Translations under genes and position numbers: made by a program
The notes under the pieces: model-generated
What the model saw: only the letters and a program-made list of their open reading frames with translations
What the model was told of the DNA's origin: nothing
Database searches by the model: none
Assembly (NCBI GenBank): GCA_021234155.1
Contig: JAJEKV010000028.1
Location: forward strand, 13,780,134-13,844,133
Reading direction: 5' to 3'
Length of the DNA: 64,000 nucleotides
Origin: Isoetes taiwanensis
Taxonomy: Eukaryota > Streptophyta > Lycopodiopsida > Isoetales > Isoetaceae
In this document: one piece after another, positions 19,735 through 30,196 of the stretch
How positions within the stretch are numbered: position 1 is the stretch's first letter
Layout of the letters: the number at the start of each line of letters is the position of its first letter

Positions 19735-21748
19735 CTAGCTCTGAAAAAGTGTGCTTGATACCTTCATTAGTGAGAATGCGGAGAGCATTCCACATAGAAA
19801 CAAAAAGGAAAGGATGATATAAGGGAGAATGTTCGCAAACTTCCTTCCATCCTTAATAAGAAAAGCATACATAAGGAAGTGGGTGCCGTGGTGGAAGAAT
19901 TGGCGGAAAGAGTGTAACCTTGCCCTCTTTTTACAATATTTGGAAGAAAGAGTTTCCGGATGTCGACATAGCAAAAATCTGACATTCTCCAAGTGTAACA
20001 TATGTGTAGTCATCAAGCGAGAAATTGGAAAGAACAAAAGATACAAGGGAGAGGCAACCTTTCAATTCAACGGCGGGCACATATGTTGGAACAACGTTCT
20101 GTAGGAGTCAATATTGGCATTGGCGTGCATTATTGCATCGTTCACCGGAAAGTCACCTTTGCATAATACATGATAAGATGGATCAGGTCAAAACACTCAC
20201 ACCAAGAAGTCACCATCTCGCAAAAATCTGTTTGGAGAGGAGATCGCTTGAAGCGAAAAAACACAGGGAGCATTGACACATGGTCATGGTGGGCGGGCTT
20301 ATGGCCATTTCTCTCTTGATCTTTGGAAGGATGACTCAAACTTTCATGTTGGATCACTCTCTAGGATCCTACACTATATCTTGAGTTCTTGGGAAGAAGA
20401 CAAGTCTTGGTGATCTGTGTGGAGCGGAACTACAGTTACAAATTGATGCAAGCCCTAAAAAGATACTCGACCAACTGCGGCATAAGATAAGCCTTGAACA
20501 CAAGAGAAGATGCCTTCATCTTCTCACCAACTTAGAAGGCTTCAATCCTCTTCCTCGAAATCTCTACTTTGGTTGGATAATGCATGGGGTCAAAATAAAA
20601 ATAGATATGTGTTCTCCTACCTCTCTTATTTGACATGGCTTAAGGTATTGATGAGATTGAGGTTGGCTTCATGATGGTTGGGCATACTCATGGCGATATT
20701 GATGCATTGTTTGGGAACTTTTAGGCGTTAATGAGTTCATCGGATGCTCTAACTTTGCACGAGTTGCTTTACTTGTTTAGCAAGTGCAATGCAAAGTCTC
20801 TGTTCCATATTTTGTGGATGAAGTTCAGTTGGAAAGGCTTTGTCGAGGGATATATCCACGATAAAGGCCAACGTCTAACGAGGCCATACCGACCCATTGC
20901 TATTCGATTTAAAATGGATGGGAAATGGCCCATTATGCAATATAAGATGCGGCCAACCCATAAAGAGTGGATTCGAGAAAAAGGAATAAGAATGTGGAAG
21001 GAGGATGAAAATGGTGAATAGCGTTACCAACGAGGTGCCTAAAAATATCCCTCCAAGGAAGACATTGAAAGATCTCCACGGCACAGCAGACAGCATCGAC
21101 AAGTACATAGCATTATGGAATTCCTTACGCAAAAATCAAGAAGATAGTGTGTTTTGCCGCACGATTACAAAGCAACTATGGATTCTTTGGAGCGAGATTC
21201 TTTTGTGTTTGGAAGATGTATCTCGGGGCGACCTCAAAATGACAACTTTTGGTTGCGTACAAGGCAAGAACCTCTACAAAGGCGCATTTACTCGAGGTCG
21301 ATGAAGCCCCATTTGTGCTTGTGAGACCTTTGCCCTACGTATTGTGGGCCGGCGGATGGGTGTCCGTGTTGCCTATGGATGAGTTTGATCCTCATGCACA
21401 TGTTACGAAAGGTATGTTCGTTTTAGTCCGACCACGGAGGCGATGAAACTCCAACGTGGTTGGGCTTCTGAGAGAAGAAGATGCCATCCTAGATCCGAGT
21501 CTACCAATTATGGTCACATTTATGTATCATGGTGGATGCACATTGGTCGTGACTATCTGAGTTGCTTAACTAAATATTGGCGACCCAATCCATCAGATCC
21601 ATCAAGGTATGAGAAGTTAGATGCCATACATTATGCATGGGATGCAAATGGCAAAAGGCCAGAAAATTTCGATTCAAAATACATTGTTGACATGTGGGGG
21701 GACATAGCATTAGCTAAAAGCTCTCAATCTGATCCGTTCTCTCGATAA
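19735..21748 (+). pseudogene. Degraded transposase-like gene with GHTHGDID motif (DUF7869-like)
   Basis: The key motif MMVGHTHGDIDALFGNF is read at 20671-20718. It matches the V-G-H-T-H-x-D-I-D signature of a transposon-associated protein family of plants and algae that I recall as DUF7869; the label is from memory. Upstream, a frame near 19935 gives YNIWKKEFPDVDIAK, a Cys-containing TFSKCNICV lies near 19980, and IIHDKMDQVKTL occurs near 20165. Downstream are HILWMKFSWKGFVEGYI, KDENGE-like and GWASERR segments, and a final 101-residue open frame (21443-21748) containing YLSCLTKYWRPNPSDPSRY. Frame changes occur every 100-250 bp. The order of the pieces is that of a single protein of some 600-700 residues, so I call it a relic of a mobile element gene. 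Confidence 0.55.
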
Positions 21749-22249
21749 TCATGTATGTAATTTCTTGTGCTATAATACTTAAGCATTTTGAACAATTAAT
21801 CGTTGTCGATACATCAATTAGCTTCCATTATGCTTATACTAACATCCTTATATCTTTTATATAATAGGTGTTTAATACACATCATTACATCGATGCACAC
21901 ATTATTGATGGCATACATATAATTTAGATGCACATATTATTGATGGCATTATAGAGTCGATGATTCACTCATCATCAATCCACCGCTATTGTGATCGCAT
22001 TCAGCTCGTAGGCATGGCTCGGGAACCCAAAAGATGGATCACAACCACGAGTAAGTAGGGGCAATCACACTCCACGACCTTACGCTTTGGATTGTAAGTA
22101 AGGATCGACTTAACACCTTTATGTATCGGCGATTAATATCATTGTAGCTCATGGAGCAAAGAAAGGTCTCAAAGCCGATCTTCATAAATATTATAAGCCA
22201 TGGGAGATGAATGACTTCTGGAGATGGAGCTGCTTTTATAGTCGTTGTA

Positions 22250-22375
22250 GAATTATTGGTATAATACTTCAACATTATTGGTATTATACGTGAGCATTAT
22301 TGGTATTATATGTCAGCATTATTGGTATTATACTTCAACATTATTGGTATTATACTTCAACATTATTGGATTCGT
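22250..22375. repeat. 22-bp tandem repeat
   Basis: ATTATTGGTATTATACTTCAAC repeats about five and a half times with few changes. It creates short open frames that are not genes. Confidence 0.9.
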
Positions 22376-22424
22376 AGCTATAAATTCTTTTACCTTGTTT
22401 TCACTTCTCACTTTTCACCTTGAC

Positions 22425-22850
22425 TACTTGATCTTGATCCTTGCTTCTTGCTCCTTCATCTTCCTTGTTCCTTGATCTTCTTGCTACTTGATCTTCCTTG
22501 TTCCTTGATCTTCTTGCTACTTGATCTTCCTTGTTCATTGCTTCTTGCTACTTGATCTTGATCCTTGTTCCTTGCTACTTCATTCAGTGCTCCTTGCTAC
22601 TTGATCTTGTTCCTTGCTCTTGATCTTGCTACTTGATCTTGTTCCTTGCTACTTGATCTTGATCCTTGCTTCTTGTTCCTTGATCTTCCTTGTTCCTTGA
22701 TCTTCTTGCTACTTGATCTACCTTGTTCATTGCATCTTGCTACTTGATCTTGATCCTTGTTCCTTGCTACTTCATTCCGTGCTCCACGCTACTTGATCTT
22801 GTTGCTTGCTCTTGAACTTGCTACTTGCTTTGCTCAGGTGTTCCTTGCTC
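22425..22850. repeat. CTTGATCTT / CTTGCTACTTGATC minisatellite
   Basis: A long run of variant units made of CTTGATCTT, CCTTGTTC and CTTGCTACTTGATC. The composition is pyrimidine-biased and I see no gene. Repeats fade near 22850. Confidence 0.9.
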
Positions 22851-23594
22851 CGTCGGGTGATCCTTGCTTGCTTTTGCAAATGATTGGACCCAATCCTCCA
22901 CAGGCTACTCGGAAGGCACAAAGCATGCCCGGGCATTCAATAGGCTGGAATGGATGAGCTATGGGACCATTTCTTGGAGTGGAGGTTGCGCCCGCAGTCC
23001 CACCAAGGAGCTTACAATGGAGTTGATCAACTTCATTACTCAGGCGATTTGATTGTGGTCATGAGCCAACGATGGAAATTAATCCATCGAATGTTATAGG
23101 AGACTTGCAATGAGGGGAATTCTTGAACCCCCTCCTTATCACGGGCCGAGATGCTCTGACAATTGAGGCCTCTTCCTCGTCTTTGGATATTTAGCACACT
23201 CTCTGGATGCATACATATCGAGTTCATTCATGAAATTAAGGGGACGGATGTATGGCCTTATTAGGGTGTACTACAAACGAGTACAACGGTTTTGTGGAGT
23301 TAGGTCCGCTCTTCTTAAAATGAGTATCATCTGAATTACTTTTCTAATGACTAGGTACCCCATATGGTGGGAAGAATCGGTTTGGGAGGAGCGTGAGCTC
23401 TTGACTCCCAACCCAGTCGTGGGTTAGACCTCATGAGGCAAGGGAAAGGGGAAGGGGAAGGGGTTAGGAACACAGGGGAAGGTTACTAGGGACATACATA
23501 GTTCATACTTGGTCTCTATTGTGTTTGGAAGTTGGTATATGATCCTTTTATTGCGTTTTATTATGTTCTCTAAATATTCATGTATGTATGATAA

Positions 23595-24150
23595 ATCCGT
23601 ACTCACAACAAGAGAATGGACATTTAGCGGCGTGGGCTTGCGGCGTCGTGCGGCGTGGCGTCGCAAATAACGCGCCACCATGCGGCGTCAATCGCGGCGT
23701 CACGTCGCCCGACCGCGTCGCATCACGGCGTGTGGTGCGACGTCGACCGTGGCGTGGCGGTCTGTCATGCGGTGGGCGCTTGCGCGGGTGGGCGGCAGTG
23801 TCACGCCCGTGGGCGCTTGCGGCGTCGCGTCGCATCACGACGTCTGATGCTTCGGCCCATCTGTCGCGCCAGGTGGGCTTGGGCGCTGGTGGGCGGCGGC
23901 GTGTGTCGCCCGGGTGGATGTTCTGGCGTGGCGTCGCATGCGGGCGTCGTATATGTGGCGTATGTGGCGTATGTGTGCGTATATGACCGCGTCGATGCGT
24001 ATATATGGCGTATGTGGCGTATATGACCGTCGATGCGTTATATGTGGCGTATATGACCGTCGGTATGTATATGTGGCGTTATATGACGCCGTCGATGCAT
24101 TATATGTGGCGTGGGTGGTGCATGTGGCGTATATTTTTATATCACGAAGG
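23595..24150 (+). mobile_element. GC-rich palindromic element (class III), copy 1
   Basis: The left edge reads TCACAACAAGAGAATGGACA followed by TTTAGCGGCGTGGG. Inside are many CGGCGTCGC strings, then tandem TATGTGGCGTATATGACCG-like units to about 24130. The same edge in inverse orientation occurs at about 45015-45050, and a truncated one at 24690-24730. Large open frames here are a by-product of high GC content. No transposase is seen, so it would be non-autonomous. Confidence 0.55.
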
Positions 24151-24687
24151 TTAATGGTTTTAGGATTACAAATTCAATAGGCTGTGCGATTGATACTTGT
24201 CTAAAAAAGACTCGGCGACCAACCTGCGGCTTCATTTAAAGCGTGTTGCTGCGCATGCATCATCATCCGATAGATATGCTACTGCTATAAATTGTTCATT
24301 ATAAAACCGGCGTTGTTACGTGTCAAAATCTAGTTGTTCCAAGTTTACAATCCTTGAAGGTAACTTGACAATAGGCTTGTTGTCAATCATTGTTCTTTGA
24401 GAGAAGAAACGGGATAAAGCCTTAAAATTTGTGCAAGAACACAAGAAAAATCCCACACTTTTACCTTTTGTCCGTAGAAGCATTATAGTGTTTAATATGA
24501 CTTGCGGTAAAACTGTCCGACGTCCTAATGGCGGATTCTAGGTTTAGGTCGATGGCGAATTCTGAAACATAAGCGTTAATTACGAAACATCCCGGCAAAA
24601 GGGCTTTATTGATTATTGGTGATTGATCTGTCCATATCAATCGCGGCTTCATCGAGTCTTTACGGAAGTAATCTTATCTCTAGATGT

Positions 24688-24731
24688 GAAAGAGAATGGT
24701 CATTTAGCGGCGTGGGTTTTGCGGCGTCGAA
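24688..24731 (+). mobile_element. Truncated class III element end
   Basis: GAGAATGGTCATTTAGCGGC followed by GTGGGTTTTGCGGCGTCG repeats the left edge of the element at 23595 and then stops abruptly at coding-like sequence. Confidence 0.6.
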
Positions 24732-24754
24732 TTACCTCCTTCATCTAGACTCTT

Positions 24755-24922
24755 GAAACCGAGCTAGCGGAAAAATGGTTTTTTGGGGCTTTGAGAGCTT
24801 GCAAGAGCTTGAAAAATATTATGCGGAACTATATCGACAAACCAAAGAAGCACATATGGATCACGTCAATACGGGGAAAAGAAGGTTATGATCTAAAATC
24901 TCATCTTTGGGTATACAAGTAA
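24755..24922 (+). CDS. Exon-like open frame, unknown product
   Basis: A 55-codon open stretch without ATG reads ETELAEKWFFGALRACKSL, then an IDKPKKHIWITSIRGKEG segment, and ends at TAA 24920-24922. Its regular amphipathic composition looks coding. Further coding-like pieces follow at 25022-25213 (DGGGICVSIAQVPYEAQ) and 25256-25500 in changing frames, suggesting a decayed gene on the plus strand. I do not recognise the family. Confidence 0.3.
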   Translation, partial: ETELAEKWFFGALRACKSLKNIMRNYIDKPKKHIWITSIRGKEGYDLKSHLWVYK

Positions 24923-25859
24923 TTCTAATGGCACTATGGAAGTTGAAAGATCAACATCAAGGTTGGAATCGGCGACAATGCTTGAACTTGCAACTTTACA
25001 CCAAGCGTCACGGATGATTTTGTGATATATGATGGTGGAGGAATTTGCGTTTCAATTGCACAAGTTCCATATGAAGCCCAGACCCCATTGATGAGGATTT
25101 TGAAAAGAGATACTATGTGGCTACACACGTTGATGGCCTTGTTTGGGAGATCCATACATGGAAAGTGGAATTGGAACATAGCTCTAGGCTGCTATGCCGA
25201 TAAGAGTATCTAAAGCGCCGGTTGTTACCTTGGAAGTCTTCAAAGCGAGCATGTCATGGTGCAAAGGAAAATGGGCTTGACACGGAGCTTAGGGATCACA
25301 AAGGCGGTTGAGCTTGCCGACATCGGCTGGGGGTTCTTCCACGAACACCCAATAGAAAAAAAACAGACCTCTCTTACGCTCCTACATGCCAAAATCAGAT
25401 CCTTTGGTGCGGTTTTTAACGCCATGCTTTCGGTTGTTTTAAACTTCATGACTCATGAACTTGTTCCGTTTGCGCCAAGATTTTTATGGGTTCTTCTTTG
25501 CATCGATTGTATGATCAAGCGGTCACAACATCTGGCTGACAAAAATCATGCGCTTTTTAGAAAATCTCTTAACTGTCTTTTTTAATTTCTTCATTATGGC
25601 CATTACGAGGTTGTGGAAATTTGTTGCCTTCTTGGACAAGTTTGTTCATCGAAAATCAAAGAGAATTGTGGAGTTGGTTGAACCAAAATATTTTAATTGG
25701 TCATCTAGCAAAATGCTTTGGGAAGAAAATAAGTGTATTCTCTCGCAACATTCATTCTAGAACTTTCTACAACATTCGGAATTTTCTAGAAGGATTCCTT
25801 AGGCTCACCCAAGATTCTCTTATATTTTAAAACTTTTAAAACTTTCTAGAACATTCTAG

Positions 25860-26090
25860 AACTTTTCATTATATGTGGCGTATGTGACATATGTGTCGTA
25901 GAAGGTCATGTTCGAGAAAGGCACCATCTTCATTGTGCCCTTAAGCCCCGGCAAGCACATGAACTTTTAGTGTGAGCATTTCTAATGGATTGAGCTTCAT
26001 CGGAATAATTCTAAACCACCTAATGTTGACGGTGTGTGCCCCTTAGCACGGGAAATTTCTTTTCATCCTCTTGAGATGGCTTTTACGTAA
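25860..26090. other. Mixed stretch with class III-like remnants
   Basis: TATATGTGGCGTATGTGACATATG near 25868 resembles the tandem part of the class III element. The rest shows no supported gene. Confidence 0.3.
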
Positions 26091-26333
26091 TTGAAACAAA
26101 TGGTTCCATATGTAGTAAGCACAATGTCGTGCTTACAAAATTCAACACAATTTATTCTTCTCGATCTTCATGGTATATGTACACGGATAGCTTGGCCGGA
26201 TGGTACTACTTTTCCTTCAATTCATGTTCCCATTGTTTTAAAAAGCGATTTAGGGCAAACAATCAAGGTGCAAACAATCGGGGGGTTGGCAAGGAGTATA
26301 GAAAATGATCGCGGCGTCATCTTTTAAGAGAGC

Positions 26334-26828
26334 TTGGATTCACGTTTGATCTTGAGCCATCGTTATACAAAAGTTCGACCTAGAGGATATTATGCTAGAC
26401 ACTCCACGGATATTTACGTGGTGGATCTAGTTGGCTCTCAAGATAGTGTAGATTGGTTAGATAAGAAAGTCCTTGAGGCGGCATTTCATTTAGTGCTTGT
26501 GCAACCAAGTGGGCGACTTGATTTGATAAGCGATTACTGCGTTGGATTTTTTGTTTATTTCGTCATTCCAAAATCAGCGAAAGCACATTTGCCTTGCGAT
26601 GGAATTGTGGAGAAAAAAAAAGATGAAAATCAATGCATGTGGAAATTTAGATCTTGTTATTGGGATAGTTCCCAAAGTTATGTCTTCCAAAAAATTTGGG
26701 CGGTTTGTCAAGGCAAAGAATTTGCAGTGAATGATGTGGTTTCGTTTGAGAGAGATATCCAAGGTAAAAATTTTACATCGGTGGCCGAAGGGATCCTTCT
26801 GGCTGGTCTTTGGAAATTACGATGTTGA
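26334..26828 (+). pseudogene. B3 DNA-binding domain gene (RAV/ABI3-like), frameshifted
   Basis: The 164-residue frame holds the B3 landmarks in order: VYFVIPKSAKAHLP (about 26557-26600), then MWKFRSCYWDSSQSYVF (26638-26688), then NDVVSFERD (26731-26757). Between the last two the correct reading moves to the next frame, which gives KFGRFVKAKNL (about 26695-26727). The order VIPK...A..HLP, W.FR..YW.SSQSYV, G..RFVK.KNL and D.VSFER is the RAV/ABI3/LEC2-type B3 fold. That fold recognises CATGCA- or CACCTG-like DNA in land plants. One base indel near 26690 and another near 26728 break it. The N-terminal 80 residues are not recognised. No AP2 domain is visible nearby. Confidence 0.75.
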
Positions 26829-27318
26829 TCTACGAGGATGCAACCCTTTCTTGAAGTTTTCAGTTTGTTTGGAGTCGATATTTGGTATTGAAGCAACTTA
26901 AATTCTATCTTTTGATATAACTATAATATGGTAGTTTTGAGCTCGGATTAGCTCTGGTTGATCCGAATTTTTTGAGCTCGAATTTAGCTTATGGTTGATC
27001 GAAATTTTTGAGGCAATTTGCCTTATGTATATAAGCATGATGTAGAATACAAAAAGCTGGATATATGATATGATATAGATTTAAAATCGGTTTTCAAAAT
27101 GGAATTTGAAGATAAAAATATGAAGAAGATGAATATGATCGGGATGGATATCAAGAAGATGAATGCCACGATGAATAAGGATATGACAATAATATTGCTT
27201 GTTTTAATTTATATAGGCCTATTTGTGCTATGGGTATTTTGAAAAAGCGGATGAATTTAGTGATGGACATGGAGTTGGAGATGGTTGATCGAAATTTTTG
27301 AGCTCATAATTTAGCTTA

Positions 27319-27701
27319 CGGTTGATCGGAGAAAGAAAAAAGAAGGAATTAGAAATGACATATGGATTTACCCTAAATTTCTACAAGAAGATTGGGTAGT
27401 CAAAAGTGGGACTCCCATATCCTCGGAGTCCAACATCTTTAGAGAAGCAACAAAATGCAATCTGAATGAGGAACTTGGTGTCGGCATAGTGGGAGAAGCG
27501 CCCCGGCGACTCCTTGCAAATCAAGGCATTAATGTCCCATGTGTCCAAGCGTCGATCAAAATTTGCCTAAAAATGCCATCGCCCCCACGGCATCGTCACG
27601 ACAAATGTCACGGCAAATGTCGGACACATCCGCGCAATTTGCTCGTGATCGCGACTAATCAAGCTATGTTCAAGTGTTTTTTGAGGTATCACGATTTTTA
27701 G
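27319..27701 (+). CDS. Open frame of unknown function
   Basis: One frame stays open for about 125 codons from about 27319. It starts with basic residues (RRKKKEGIRND), then IWIYPKFLQEDWVVKSGTP and ending CFLRYHDF with stop at 27699-27701. The only ATG (27489) would give 70 residues, but the part before it looks equally coding, so the ORF may be an exon. The last third overlaps ACAAATGTCACGGCAAATGT repeats. Family not recognised. Confidence 0.35.
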
Positions 27702-27777
27702 GTTGTTACACAAAACTTGCTTTCGGATTTTTAGGTTGCTTTCGGGCGACATAGGTATACATAAATTTCATAGCAGG

Positions 27778-28066
27778 CAAATGTCACGACAAATGTCACG
27801 ACAAATGTCGTCGGCGTCGCATCGCGGCGTCATGTGACATGTCTGAGGAACCTAAGACACGTCGATGCGTACTTTCGCCCGCGTGTCTTTGCCGGTCGCA
27901 TGTGACCCGGATTTTGACCAGATTGACTATCACGTGCATGCGGCGTGGTCTACCTGACGTATGACGCGTGCATGCGTTTCAGCCGGTGTACTTTGCCAAG
28001 TCGTAGGTGACCTGGCATGTGGCCGTTGACACTACGTCGCCGGCGACGCGTCGCCGCGCGGCGTTA
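27778..28066. repeat. Class III-like GC-rich palindromes in a promoter region
   Basis: ATGTCACGACAA repeats and palindromes such as CGTCGCCGGCGACG (28036-28049) crowd the 290 bp upstream of a TATA box. Confidence 0.55.
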
Positions 28067-28074
28067 CGAATTTC

Positions 28075-28082
28075 TATATAAA
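28075..28082 (+). promoter_or_regulatory. TATA box
   Basis: TATATAAA is followed about 30 bp later by GGCATTCATTG, a possible initiator, then a pyrimidine-rich leader and an ATG at 28191. Confidence 0.6.
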
Positions 28083-28190
28083 CAACTTTTTTCTCGGCAT
28101 TCATTGTTATTTTCTTTTCGCTCCTCTTCCGGCCTAGCGCCTTTGGTGTTCTTCTTTTTAACCATATCTTATACTTGTTCTTTGCCCTAC

Positions 28191-28293
28191 ATGGATCGCC
28201 ATGGTCATCGGCATGATCGGCCTTTGGAGATGGCGGGAGGCAGTTGATGTTGTCTTACCACCGGGGAGGTGGATATCGCGGAGTCGGTCACAT
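28191..28293 (+). CDS. First exon, His/Gly-rich start
   Basis: ATG at 28191 begins MDRHGHRHDRPLEMAGG. As read a stop follows at 28245, but a one-base shift opens LMLSYHRGGGYRGVGH up to a CAT/GTAAGT donor at 28294. TATA spacing and the donor support a real first exon. The rest of the gene may be the SET remnant at 29.1-29.9 kb. The intervening 0.8 kb holds hairpin repeats and the telomere-type repeat. Confidence 0.4.
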
Positions 28294-28334
28294 GTAAGTT
28301 CTTGATTCTTGTATTTAGTAGCCTAGACATATAT

Positions 28335-28682
28335 AAACTAGGAGAGGGCGTGTCTTGCTGCGGTAGTAAAAAAAAAACCAGGTGTTTTTGGTCAAGGACC
28401 ACGATCGCCTCCACCTTGAGTGGAGAGGACCCAGTGTGCGGGCCCAAACTCACCTTCATACCTTACTAAGTACAATGTAGATTACAAAATTGAGGTGTCG
28501 TAGTCAAGGTCATATGTCGACTTCACCTTGAGTGGAGGGACTCTATGTATCGAGGGCTAGCGTCTCCAAAAGATCTTTATTGAAATTGAAACTTATATAA
28601 GGGTTAATTACTTTCGGGGAAAGGGCATGGTGGCTTCACCACCTTGAGTGGAGAGGACTACGTGTCCCGCCCCAATTCACAA
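28335..28682. repeat. tRNA-like hairpin repeats, locus 1 (three units)
   Basis: Three units about 120-150 bp apart carry CTCCACCTTGAGTGGAGAGG or a close variant, a perfect or near-perfect hairpin with a 5-7 nt loop. In two of the three the hairpin is followed within 15-20 bp by a pyrimidine-rich string like CCCAAACTCACC or CCCCAATTCAC. The same hairpin block recurs four times at 38066-38450. Confidence 0.75.
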
Positions 28683-28686
28683 TCCA

Positions 28687-28735
28687 TTTAGGATTTAGGG
28701 TTTAGGGTTTAGGGTTTAGGGTTTAGGGTTTAGGG
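28687..28735 (+). repeat. Interstitial telomere-type repeat (TTTAGGG)6
   Basis: Six perfect TTTAGGG units (28694-28735) follow one degenerate unit. This is the Arabidopsis-type telomere repeat of most green plants and supports the taxonomic placement. Confidence 0.98.
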
Positions 28736-29099
28736 TTTATACTACCATATATTGTATCTATCCACACCGTTCAAACTATTGTGCGATATATAGTACTTAC
28801 CTTTTGTAATTGGCGGAGGGACAAAATAGTTTATCGTTGTAAAAGATGTATGGGGCTGAAGAAGAGCGACTTAGAACGGTTGTTGAAGACCATCGATAAG
28901 ATTTGGTACATTTGAACAACCCACCGGATCCTCCGTGCTCGTCATGGATATCAGGTTGGTATACAATTATTATTTGTTTTTTTTTTTTAAGAGTATCTCT
29001 CCCAGTTCAAGTATATATTCAAGATGTTTATGATATCTAAATATGTAGGTAGATGATGCTGATGTCTCCTCCAAACTAGATGTGGATTTTGGTTTAATG

Positions 29100-29870
29100 T
29101 TGTCCATAGAGGCATATGGCAAAAGGCGGTAACCCGATTCATCAATAATGTGGATGGGTGCCGCTCAGCGGAAAGTGTTCCCCGCATGAAAGAACGAAGG
29201 GCTACAATCAACATTGCATGTGTCCCACATTTCCCAAGAACGGCTTGGCCTCCAGCCCGAGGCGTGAAATTCTGAAGAATTGCAAAAGATTAGTCCGACC
29301 CTTTGTTAGGCACCGGGGGAAAGACATTTGGCTTGTGGCGATGGGCTTACCTATCCCTATGGATCAAGAATTTGCTTATTGGGGAAGAAGATACATCATT
29401 ATCGCGGAGCCGCATTTGTCCGAAAGCGGATTCGCCTTATCTCCCCACACACGTATAGAAGTGGAGGCGAGATACCCACATTCCATTAATGCCATATCAC
29501 GAGGTCCCGAAATACGATTGGAAAACTTGGCAAACTTTGACTAAATATGCTTGGCGTGATGAGGATTTATGGAATGAATTCCAATCTTTGCGTCGATAGG
29601 CTGTGGGGGCATGTGATGAGGAGTTGAAGTTTATTGATGGTCGGCCAGGGGTTCATGGCAATATTGCGTGGTTCATCAAGTTCTATTGACAAACCGTGGC
29701 GATACAATTGTGAATTTTTAGAGTGTCAAGGAGGGAGGAAGATTTTTTACAAGATCCATAAAAAGCGGATATATATCATGGTGTGTGCTATTAAAAGCAT
29801 AAACATTGGAGATGAGTTATTTATCAACTATCGCTATGATAGACCTCTCCCATTTGAGATGGAACAATAG
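29100..29870 (+). pseudogene. SET-domain methyltransferase remnant
   Basis: The C-terminal frame (29634-29870) reads NCEFLECQGGRKIFYK, then IMVCAIKSINIGDELFINY and RYDR. This fits the end of SET domains: the N-H-x-C region followed by I-x-x-G-D/E-E-L-x-x-x-Y. Just upstream another frame gives GVHGNIAWFIK, matching the G-N-x-A-x-F-I-N part. The 128-residue frame at 29158-29544 (SGFALSPHTRIEVEARYPHS) may hold the N-SET half. SET proteins transfer methyl groups to Lys. The catalytic NHSC motif is not intact: the expected His-Ser-Cys segment is replaced across a frame change. Two or more frameshifts interrupt it. Confidence 0.5.
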
Positions 29871-29879
29871 TATTGTTGT

Positions 29880-30190
29880 ACTAAAAAAAAGGAATAAAGA
29901 GGTTTTTTTTTAATATGTTTTTGTCATTAAATGAGTCTATACAAATGGTTGTATGTATTTTATACTTATTACATTATTTGACATGATGGTTAATACGTTA
30001 CTCTGTTTAATGAACTCATTCGGGCGGTCTCCATCCCGATCCATTAGTTCTAAGTTACGTGCAAAGGGAAACCCATCGTCGTGAATTTCAAGCCGGGCGC
30101 ACCAATATGAAGATATTAAATGGATCAATATGAAGGGATGAAACTATTGACGAACCCCCTCCCGAAGTCTTTAAGTGACGGCCCTCTGCT
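29880..30190. other. AT-rich spacer
   Basis: No coding frame or repeat that I can support between the SET remnant and the CACTA-like fragment. Confidence 0.4.
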
Positions 30191-30196
30191 TTCGAT

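Noticed and set aside
23588-24026. ORFs of 120-130 codons in the GC-rich region
   Set aside because: They are made of CGGCGT repeats. Arg/Cys/Val-rich low-complexity peptides on both strands, inside a repeat element.
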